A stretch of 37,141 bases of DNA from the NCBI GenBank assembly GCA_944331815.1, contig CALVIQ010000040.1, positions 1 through 37,141 on the forward strand, read 5' to 3'. The notes under the pieces are model-generated. The model made no database searches and was not told the DNA's origin. It saw nothing but the letters and a program-made list of their open reading frames with translations. Each line of letters begins with the position of its first letter. Position 1 is the stretch's first letter. A program made the translations under genes and the position numbers. Of the stretch, positions 9,755 to 15,161 are shown piece after piece. The stretch comes from an uncultured Bacilli bacterium (lineage in GTDB: Bacteria; Bacillota_I; Bacilli_A; RF39; UBA660).

Positions 9755-9779
9755 AAAAGTGATTTACTAAACCACTTTT
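9755..9779 (-). terminator. Intrinsic terminator downstream of the template repeat
   Basis: A 7-bp stem (AAAAGTG / CACTTTT) with an 11-nt loop, followed on the minus strand by TTCTTTT. It sits about 110 nt beyond the template repeat and would define the 3' end of the template RNA or of the target-gene transcript. Confidence 0.6.
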
Positions 9780-9892
9780 ATTCTTGTTGTATTATCACCA
9801 ATATTTTTAGGTTTTATACCTAGGGAATAAGAATTGTTTCCTAATTCTTGTTTTATACAACCTTGATCATATAAATTAAGTTTAGGAGGAAT

Positions 9893-9972
9893 CTGCACGG
9901 AGACCATTCGTGTTGGACACATCATTGTTGTTGGCATCACCATTGTTGTTCACGTTCCAAGCGTTAGAACTA
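9893..9972 (-). repeat. DGR template repeat (TR)
   Basis: On the minus strand these 80 bp align without gaps to VR1 (offset 250) and VR2 (offset 931). The TR is full of AAC/AAT codons at exactly the positions that vary: translated in the target frame it gives NAWNVNNNGDANNNDVSN, against AAWAVVDNGDANLNAVSF (VR1) and LAWRMNSNVGAGNNSVST (VR2). Of 25 TR adenines, 15 differ in VR1 and 12 in VR2; of 55 other bases only 3 and 7 differ. The 3' end GGTCTCCGTGCAG is identical in all copies. It lies outside any gene, in the usual TR position downstream of its target. Confidence 0.9.
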
Positions 9973-10002
9973 CGTATATTCTTACACCCAAACCTATTGC
10001 CT

Positions 10003-10030
10003 CACCTTGCCCATTTTCATCGGCAAGGTG
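10003..10030 (-). other. GC-rich hairpin 5' of the template repeat
   Basis: A perfect 9-bp stem (CACCTTGCC / GGCAAGGTG) with a 10-nt loop lies between the target stop codon and the TR. It has no T run, so it is not a classical terminator. It could be a structural part of the template RNA or a transcript-end stabiliser. Confidence 0.5.
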
Positions 10031-10071
10031 TGTATTGCTTCGTTTGTACTTATTCTTTTCATATTATTATT

Positions 10072-12072
10072 TTAAATCTTGTATGGACTTGACCAAGTAC
10101 CATTACCTCCGGTAATGGTGACATCAGAGTTGACAATTATAACTGCACGGAGACCAGACGCGAAGGACACAGCATTGAGGTTGGCATCACCATTGTCAAC
10201 CACCGCCCAAGCTGCAGAACTAATTGTAGATGGTGTCATGGTCCAATAGCGACTTGCATTATTATAACTACTTGTTGTTGTATATTCTTTAGTCAATATA
10301 CTACTACTTTGACTTGATAACATTTCTCCCACTCTTATTAATCCCACTGTTGCTTGAATACTTCTTGTTGGATTTTTTTCTTCTAGTGATATTTTATAAC
10401 TTTGACCATAACCAAATTCATTTTGATACCATGTATAGTTATTTACTAATTTTACTTTTTCTATATTATTATTATTTGTTAGCCAATTTAATACATCTCC
10501 ATTTAATTTTTGACCTATTCCTGTTGTTGTTGAAAATATATTTGTACTTGTATCATTATATTTCATTTTAAATATTTTTCCATCTTCTTCATAGTATCCA
10601 TCTAGTATTAATTTTGTATTTCCACTACTATCTTTATCTACTACTCGATATTTTCTTCCAGCAAACAACACATATTCACCACTTGTTGCTTTTTCATTTA
10701 ATTTTCCTGTTATCTCTACATTTTTATCTTCGTTTAAAATATATGGACCTGCTTGACTGCTCCAAGTTGCTCCTAGAGTACCATTACCTCCGGTAATGCT
10801 GACATCAGAGTTGACATTTATAACTGCACGGAGACCATACGCGGTGGAAACGGAATTGTTGCCGGCGCCAACATTGCTGTTCATGCGCCAAGCTAAAGAA
10901 CTACTATTTGGTGTCATTGTCCATTGCCACTGTCCTATATTTAAATAAGAACTACTACCACCAGCAAGATTATATTCATCTAATGTCATTAATCCTACTT
11001 TAGCTTTTTCTTTTGATAAGTTACTTGCACAATTTGTTCTTGCACTATTTTCATCAGTAGTTGTTTCACTACACCATGTTACTTCTTTTATTATATTATT
11101 TCCTTTTAATCTAGGATAAAAATAATTATTTAACCAATCTTTGGCATAACTTCCATCCCAATTTTCAGCAGTATTACTTGCTCCCCATGGTATTGCTGTT
11201 ACATTCTCATCTGTTATTAGCCTTACTGTTCCGTCAGCATTTATTCCCATTATTCTCCATAAAAATCCGGAATACCATAGTGAATTACTTATTGGTTGCA
11301 TAGCAAATAATTCTTCTGGAGTTGTTTGATAAATTAACTCGAATACAGTATCGACACCTGCGTTTGTTAATTGACTTTCTTTTATACCACCATCTGTTAA
11401 AGCCCAATTTTCAAAATTATCGGGTATAAAATTTCCTTCACTATCAAAAAATTTTTGATTAATTATATCTATTGAATCCAATCCAGGTGCACCATTTAGT
11501 CCAGCAACAAATATATCTTTTCCAGATAAACTACTTCTTTTTAAATAACATCCACCCATATAACTATAATTATTAGCTGTTGGAGTTACACATCCATTGC
11601 CATTTGTTTCCAAATATGGAAAATTTGATAACACTACGTCTTTTATTTGGCCTGTTGTTAATATGCCTACACTTCCTTCACATTTTTCATCATCCATGGC
11701 AAATGTTCCACTTGGACATAATGTGAAAGTATGATTATTACTTTCAATTACTAATTCAGTTAATTTTGAACCATTATATTTGATACTTTCTATGGTTGCA
11801 TTACCTAAATTAACCATTTCTTTTACTTTTTCTGCATCTAGACTTGATGTACATATTCTTACATAATCTTCATCCATTTGAGCTTTCACATCTTCTGTTG
11901 CACAATAATTATTTATCCCACCTAATATCATTTGCGCTTCAGATTTACCGGCTGATATTTTAGCATCATCCACTACATTTAATATTATTGGGGTTGCTAT
12001 AAGAGCTACTATGGCTAATATAATTATAACTGCTAGTAACTCTATAAGTGTAAAACCGAATTTGTTTTTCAT
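10072..12072 (-). CDS. Prepilin-like DGR target protein with two variable C-type-lectin-like domains
   Basis: A 666-aa protein that starts with a type IV prepilin signal: short basic leader, G/F cleavage site with Glu at +5 (KNKFGFTLIELLAVIIIL) and one hydrophobic helix, so it should be processed by a prepilin peptidase and assembled or displayed at the surface. After a pilin-like region (to about 200) come two related modules, about 255-450 and 465-666. Each ends in W.MTP..., a variable stretch and GLRAV, then NSDV.ITGGNGT, resembling DUF6273/C-type-lectin-like domains. The variable stretches (residues about 390-417 and 617-644) are DGR variable repeats templated from 9893-9972. AAGGG lies before the ATG. 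It follows the HPt-receiver gene by 29 nt. The ligand is unknown. Confidence 0.88.
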   Translation of the reverse strand: MKNKFGFTLIELLAVIIILAIVALIATPIILNVVDDAKISAGKSEAQMILGGINNYCATEDVKAQMDEDYVRICTSSLDAEKVKEMVNLGNATIESIKYNGSKLTELVIESNNHTFTLCPSGTFAMDDEKCEGSVGILTTGQIKDVVLSNFPYLETNGNGCVTPTANNYSYMGGCYLKRSSLSGKDIFVAGLNGAPGLDSIDIINQKFFDSEGNFIPDNFENWALTDGGIKESQLTNAGVDTVFELIYQTTPEELFAMQPISNSLWYSGFLWRIMGINADGTVRLITDENVTAIPWGASNTAENWDGSYAKDWLNNYFYPRLKGNNIIKEVTWCSETTTDENSARTNCASNLSKEKAKVGLMTLDEYNLAGGSSSYLNIGQWQWTMTPNSSSLAWRMNSNVGAGNNSVSTAYGLRAVINVNSDVSITGGNGTLGATWSSQAGPYILNEDKNVEITGKLNEKATSGEYVLFAGRKYRVVDKDSSGNTKLILDGYYEEDGKIFKMKYNDTSTNIFSTTTGIGQKLNGDVLNWLTNNNNIEKVKLVNNYTWYQNEFGYGQSYKISLEEKNPTRSIQATVGLIRVGEMLSSQSSSILTKEYTTTSSYNNASRYWTMTPSTISSAAWAVVDNGDANLNAVSFASGLRAVIIVNSDVTITGGNGTWSSPYKI
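10101..10117 (-). other. Hairpin 3' of VR1
   Basis: A perfect 7-bp stem with 3-nt loop (CATTACC-TCC-GGTAATG on the plus strand), 25 bp past the 3' end of VR1. It codes for part of the conserved ITGGNG peptide. The same hairpin follows VR2, and none is at the equivalent place beyond the TR. Confidence 0.55.
10143..10222 (-). repeat. DGR variable repeat 1 (VR1)
   Basis: 80 bp encoding residues of about 617-644 near the C-terminus of the prepilin-like protein. It matches the TR at 9893-9972 except at 18 positions, 15 of which are adenines in the TR coding strand; the other three are TR cytosines. Changes fall in AAC/AAT codons: N to A, A, V, D, L, F and S, plus D to A and T to A. The IMH-like GGTCTCCGTGCAG ends the repeat. 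Confidence 0.9.
10782..10798 (-). other. Hairpin 3' of VR2
   Basis: Same CATTACC-TCC-GGTAATG hairpin as after VR1, at the same 25-bp distance from the repeat end. The 46-bp constant flank containing it is 44/46 identical between the two modules. Confidence 0.55.
10824..10903 (-). repeat. DGR variable repeat 2 (VR2)
   Basis: 80 bp encoding residues of about 390-417 in the first lectin-like module. It differs from the TR at 19 positions, 12 of them TR adenines and 7 others. The excess of non-adenine changes suggests an older copy or one made from an earlier version of the template. It ends in the same IMH-like GGTCTCCGTGCAG. Confidence 0.85.
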
Positions 12073-12101
12073 AAATTTTCCCTTCTATATTTTTTTAAAT
12101 A

Positions 12102-12857
12102 TTAATTATTAATTATTTTTTCAACGACTTTTCTAATATCTCTTTCATTAAATGGTTTTCTTAAAACATCAATTATTTTATATTCAAAAGCTTTTTTAAC
12201 AATATCATCATTACCAACTCCTGTTATTATTGCCACAGGTATTTTTTCTAATAAATTATTTCTTTTCATATATTCTAAGACAACAAAACCATTAACATTC
12301 GGCATATTCAAATCTAATAACATTCCTACTAATTTATCATTATTTAATTGTTTTATAGCTTCCATACCATCTTTAGCAACTACAACATTAAATTCATTAT
12401 TAAATATTTTTTTTATAAAACTACTGATTACTTCTGAATCATCAACTACTAAAATAGTTTTATCTTTAACAGTACTAACTTCTTCTTTTTTAATAGTTTC
12501 TTTACCGAAATATTGTCTTACAATATTAAGTATTCTATCTGTTTCATTCATTAATTCATCAAAATTATCATAAACATAATAAATATGATTGGCTTTACTT
12601 TCTAATTCATGATTATACGCTAATTCGGCTAATTTATCAAAGCCAAAATATTTAGCATCACTTTTTAAAGAATGAACTAATATAGCATAATTAGCCATAT
12701 CGGCAATTTCTTTATACTTTTTAATATTACTTATCTTTTCATCTATTTCATTTAAAAATGTTTCTAATGTTTCATTATAAGTATCCATATCACCAAATAA
12801 TTCTAAACTTTTTTCTACATTAACACCATTATCTTTTAATATATTAACATCTTTCAT
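12102..12857 (-). CDS. HPt domain fused to a response-regulator receiver domain
   Basis: Signalling protein of 251 aa. The N-terminal half is a histidine phosphotransfer domain, with the phospho-acceptor H62 in VHSLKSDAKYFGF. A linker near 118-132 leads to a CheY-like receiver with the acidic pair VVDDSE, phospho-acceptor D182 (LLDLNMPNVNG), Thr in IITG and Lys in RKPF. There is no output domain, so it would pass phosphate or signal through protein contact. The kinase partner is unknown. AGGTGATAAT precedes the ATG. It is 29 nt upstream of the prepilin-like DGR target with no terminator between, so the two are probably co-transcribed. Confidence 0.87.
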   Translation of the reverse strand: MKDVNILKDNGVNVEKSLELFGDMDTYNETLETFLNEIDEKISNIKKYKEIADMANYAILVHSLKSDAKYFGFDKLAELAYNHELESKANHIYYVYDNFDELMNETDRILNIVRQYFGKETIKKEEVSTVKDKTILVVDDSEVISSFIKKIFNNEFNVVVAKDGMEAIKQLNNDKLVGMLLDLNMPNVNGFVVLEYMKRNNLLEKIPVAIITGVGNDDIVKKAFEYKIIDVLRKPFNERDIRKVVEKIINN

Positions 12858-12871
12858 ATTATCACCTATAA

Positions 12872-13360
12872 TTAGTATATCACATTTTTGATATTTATTT
12901 TATTATTATTTATCTCTTTTACACATATTTTTAATAGTTCTTCTAAAGATTCAATTGGTTCTTTATTATAATCTAATTTATATAACCAATCTAAATATTT
13001 TATTTTTTCAGCATCATTTGGTCGACCATAAATAACTTTACCACTATGTAACCAATAACCAAATTCGACATTTGTTGTAAAAGCTGGCATATTAGGCAGA
13101 TATCTAGGTATCCAAAAAGCAATTATATTAGCATTACTCAAACCAACTCTTTCCCACATTGCTTGGTCTACATAATCAGTTTTTGGTTTCCAACTAGAAT
13201 ATTCTGGAACATAAACAATTCCATCAAATCCTAAATTTTTCAGTATTTTAATTGCTTCATTTCGCCAAGATATTGTATCTTTATCTCGAGGAGTAGGTCC
13301 AGCTAAAAATATTGATTTTTCACCTTTTATAATTTCTTGATCAGAATAATTTACTATCAT
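12872..13360 (-). CDS. Nucleoside 2-deoxyribosyltransferase-like protein
   Basis: 162 aa with the family pattern FLAGPTPR at the N-terminus, SWRNEAIKILKNLGFDGIVYVPE, the AMWE segment, and FWIPRYLPNMPAFTTNVEFGYW. The Glu of NVEFG is the likely catalytic nucleophile position. Family members exchange or hydrolyse the glycosidic bond of (deoxy)nucleosides or nucleotides. The ATG overlaps the stop of the ASCH gene (ATGA), with GAAGGAG upstream inside that gene, so expression is coupled. The true substrate is unknown. Confidence 0.8.
   Translation of the reverse strand: MIVNYSDQEIIKGEKSIFLAGPTPRDKDTISWRNEAIKILKNLGFDGIVYVPEYSSWKPKTDYVDQAMWERVGLSNANIIAFWIPRYLPNMPAFTTNVEFGYWLHSGKVIYGRPNDAEKIKYLDWLYKLDYNKEPIESLEELLKICVKEINNNKINIKNVIY
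12874..12882 (-). promoter_or_regulatory. Extended -10 promoter for the HPt-receiver/prepilin unit
   Basis: The minus strand reads TGATATACT, a TGn-extended -10, 17 nt before the ATG of the HPt-receiver gene and inside the end of the preceding gene. The -35 region is poor. It would allow the signalling and pilin genes to be expressed apart from the genes upstream. Confidence 0.4.
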
Positions 13361-13758
13361 TTTATATCTCCTTCATAATTCCAAATCCCTAATTTACCTT
13401 TTACTTTAATTGGATTTATTATTTCAATATTATCTAATATCCAAGCATATCTCCCTATTTCATAATGTCCACATACATATTCTTGATGATTTAATTTTAC
13501 TTTATTTATAAAATTATCATCCATATAAACACAATCTTTTAAGTAAGCTTTACAAATTATATTACCATAATGCATATCTAAATTTTCAAATAACTTAACT
13601 AATTCTTTTCTTTCATATATTTCTTTTTTTATTTTAGATATAGATGCTTGAATAAATATTTCTCCCCTATAATTTGTTTTCCAACTTCTAGTTTCAATAT
13701 GTTTAATTTTATGCATAATTAATGTAGCAAAAGGTTCTTTTATTGTTAACACCTTCAT
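13357..13758 (-). CDS. ASCH-domain protein
   Basis: 133 aa with the ASCH fold: KVLTIKEPFATLIMHKIKHIETRSW at the start (the conserved G/KxKxxExR is KIKHIETR), YRGEIFIQAS, and GRYAWILDNIEIINPIKVKGKLGIW at the end. ASCH domains resemble PUA domains and bind RNA or nucleotides; some members act on modified cytidines. It overlaps both neighbours by 4 nt (ATGA), forming a tightly coupled trio with the ferredoxin and the deoxyribosyltransferase-like gene. Confidence 0.82.
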   Translation of the reverse strand: MKVLTIKEPFATLIMHKIKHIETRSWKTNYRGEIFIQASISKIKKEIYERKELVKLFENLDMHYGNIICKAYLKDCVYMDDNFINKVKLNHQEYVCGHYEIGRYAWILDNIEIINPIKVKGKLGIWNYEGDIK

Positions 13759-13949
13759 TTTATATCTTCCAATACTAATGCTTTCTTAGGGCAAAAATTA
13801 GCACATTTACCACACTTAATACACTTATCATAATCAACTATAGGAGCATTAAAATCTGTTTGTGATAATGCATTAACAGGACATACTTTAACTGCCGGAC
13901 ATTTATGATTTTGAGGACATCTTTCAACAACTAATTTTAATTTTTTCAA
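13755..13949 (-). CDS. Small 2x[4Fe-4S] ferredoxin-like protein
   Basis: 64 aa with two cysteine clusters: CPQNHKCPAVKVCP (unusual, widened spacing) and CIKCGKCANFCP (classical CxxCxxCxxxCP). It likely carries electrons or binds Fe-S clusters. The start is TTG at 13949, 6 nt after AGGTGA; there is no in-frame ATG. It overlaps the ASCH gene by 4 nt. The odd first cluster may bind a different cofactor or be a structural site. Confidence 0.82.
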   Translation of the reverse strand: MKKLKLVVERCPQNHKCPAVKVCPVNALSQTDFNAPIVDYDKCIKCGKCANFCPKKALVLEDIK

Positions 13950-14016
13950 ATTACATCACCTTTATCTTTAAAAATATTATATAATATATTTAAATATTAA
14001 GCAAGGAGAATTAATT

Positions 14017-14277
14017 ATGGAAATATTTGAAGGATTAGAAATTATTATAAATATGATTATTGAATTAATATATGATAAAGCGTTTGATAAAAAGAAAAAC
14101 TTAACTAAAAGAATACCTTATATTGCTTTATATTCTTTTTTGTTAAGTTTAATTATTATAGGATTAATTTATTTAATAATAATTTTATTTAAAAATGAGT
14201 ATATTATTTTGTCTATATCATTGACATTAATAGTAATATTACTTTTATATTTGTTAATTAAACCATTTTTTAATTAA
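14017..14277 (+). CDS. Small two-helix membrane protein, unknown function
   Basis: 86 aa, not recognised. AAGGAGA lies 7 nt before ATG 14017. The first 30 residues are a mixed helix, then KKKNLTKR, then two hydrophobic segments (about 40-60 and 65-83) joined by a short acidic turn. It is one of very few plus-strand genes, is divergent from the ferredoxin gene, and its end overlaps the end of the minus-strand gene at 14270 by a few bases. Confidence 0.65.
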   Translation: MEIFEGLEIIINMIIELIYDKAFDKKKNLTKRIPYIALYSFLLSLIIIGLIYLIIILFKNEYIILSISLTLIVILLLYLLIKPFFN

Positions 14278-14761
14278 TTTTTTTTCTAATAATGTCTAAA
14301 ATTTTTGTTTTTATATTTTTGGGTTCATCAAATATAGATTTCTTTTCTTGATTAAAAGAAATCAAAAAAGACATTTCTTTTTTAAATTGTTTTTTTCTAT
14401 ACAAATCATTTTCGATATGTTTAAAGAATTCTATAATTTGTTTTGACATTAAATTAATTATTTTTTGAGCATAATTACCTGATTTTGCATCGGCATGAAT
14501 ATAAACATCACAACTAACTATACTTGCAATTTTAACATTTAATGATGCTTTACAACCGAAAATAACATAATTTGATTTATCGTTTTTATTTCCATTTAAT
14601 AATTGAATTGCTAAAATACTAGTACCATTTTTCTTTCTTTCATAATACAAATATTTGGTATTAATATTTATACCAATTTTTTTGAAAACATCTTCAATTT
14701 CAAACAAGATTTTTTCAAAATATTTATAATCATCATTTTGATTTAAATTTTCTAATTGCAT
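14270..14761 (-). CDS. Hypothetical protein, 163 aa
   Basis: Not recognised. Soluble, lysine-rich protein with a plausible alpha/beta core (GTSILAIQLLNG, YVIFGCKASLNVKIASIVSCDVYIHADA) and a helical second half (YAQKIINLMSKQIIEFFKHIE). AAGGAG precedes the ATG. The N-terminus MQLEN resembles MQLEL of the next upstream small gene, but the rest is unrelated. A terminator separates it from that gene, so it may have its own promoter. Confidence 0.65.
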   Translation of the reverse strand: MQLENLNQNDDYKYFEKILFEIEDVFKKIGININTKYLYYERKKNGTSILAIQLLNGNKNDKSNYVIFGCKASLNVKIASIVSCDVYIHADAKSGNYAQKIINLMSKQIIEFFKHIENDLYRKKQFKKEMSFLISFNQEKKSIFDEPKNIKTKILDIIRKKIN

Positions 14762-14791
14762 AAAGAAACTCCTTTTTATATAACAAAAAAA

Positions 14792-14828
14792 GATATAAAT
14801 TCCATATTTTTAAATTAGAATTTATATC
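14792..14828 (-). terminator. Terminator after the 15102-14839 gene
   Basis: An 11-bp perfect stem, GATATAAATTC / GAATTTATATC, with a 15-nt loop, followed on the minus strand by seven Ts. The stem is AT-rich but long. Confidence 0.65.
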
Positions 14829-14838
14829 AAATATATAA

Positions 14839-15102
14839 TTATTTCAATATTTTTGTTTTATCAGATGTCTTCTCAAATAGTGGTTTCATATCAATTATAG
14901 AATAAACTTTATTTCCTTGATTTATACTTTTTCCATCAATCTTTATAGTAGGATTTTTCAAATCATAATATTTATTGTTTCTTCTTAATAATATTGTTTT
15001 ATATTCAGTATCTATTCCTGAATAACATTCACAACCTCCAAAATTCCACATTGTTATAACAGTACAACATCTAATCTGTGCATAATATAATTCTAATTGC
15101 AT
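14839..15102 (-). CDS. Hypothetical small protein, 87 aa
   Basis: Not recognised. It carries four cysteines near the N-terminus (IRCCTV, GCEC), followed by a charged region and a DLKNPTIKIDGKSINQGNKVYS beta-like stretch. ATG 15102 is chosen because GAGGAG lies 5 nt upstream. It has a good promoter of its own (15132-15161) and a terminator, so it is probably a monocistronic gene. No export signal is evident. Confidence 0.65.
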   Translation of the reverse strand: MQLELYYAQIRCCTVITMWNFGGCECYSGIDTEYKTILLRRNNKYYDLKNPTIKIDGKSINQGNKVYSIIDMKPLFEKTSDKTKILK

Positions 15103-15131
15103 AATACTCCTCACTCCAATTACACTAGCAT

Positions 15132-15161
15132 ATTATATCACACTTATAAAACATTATTCAA
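15132..15161 (-). promoter_or_regulatory. Promoter of the 87-aa gene
   Basis: TTGAAT (15156-15161), 18-nt spacer, TATAAT (15132-15137) on the minus strand, with a TGn extension before the -10. It lies just after the ABC permease stop. Confidence 0.55.

Larger units (their letters stand above)
9780..10040 (-). ncRNA. Putative DGR template RNA
   Basis: Inferred, not seen directly: in DGRs the template repeat must be transcribed so that the element's reverse transcriptase can copy it, with structured flanking RNA contributing to priming. Here the TR has a GC-rich hairpin on its 5' side, an approximately 110-nt 3' flank and a terminator. No separate promoter was found, so it may be made by read-through from the prepilin-like gene. 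The ends given are approximate. Confidence 0.45.
9694..10071 (-). other. Non-coding interval carrying the DGR template-repeat locus
   Basis: About 380 bp between tilS and the prepilin-like gene hold no full gene. Read on the minus strand: a 9-bp GC-rich hairpin (10003-10030), the 80-bp template repeat (9893-9972), a 3' flank of about 110 nt, then a hairpin-plus-T terminator (9755-9779). GC content is clearly higher from about 9890 to 10035 than in the surroundings (46 percent in the repeat). An unannotated frame runs from inside the repeat to 9767 and ends ...NIGDNTTRIKVV. It may be a decayed gene end or chance. Confidence 0.75.

Noticed and set aside
9910..10092. 60-codon plus-strand frame opposite the template repeat
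   Set aside because: It has no ribosome binding site and runs antisense to the TR and the end of the prepilin gene; a shadow frame.
10314..10796. Plus-strand frames inside the prepilin-like gene
   Set aside because: Low-complexity Leu/Tyr-rich translations antisense to a real coding region.
10072..12072. Two modules of the prepilin-like protein as plain tandem duplication without a retroelement
   Set aside because: Duplication explains the conserved flanks but not a third, non-coding, AAC-rich copy nor the concentration of differences at its adenines.
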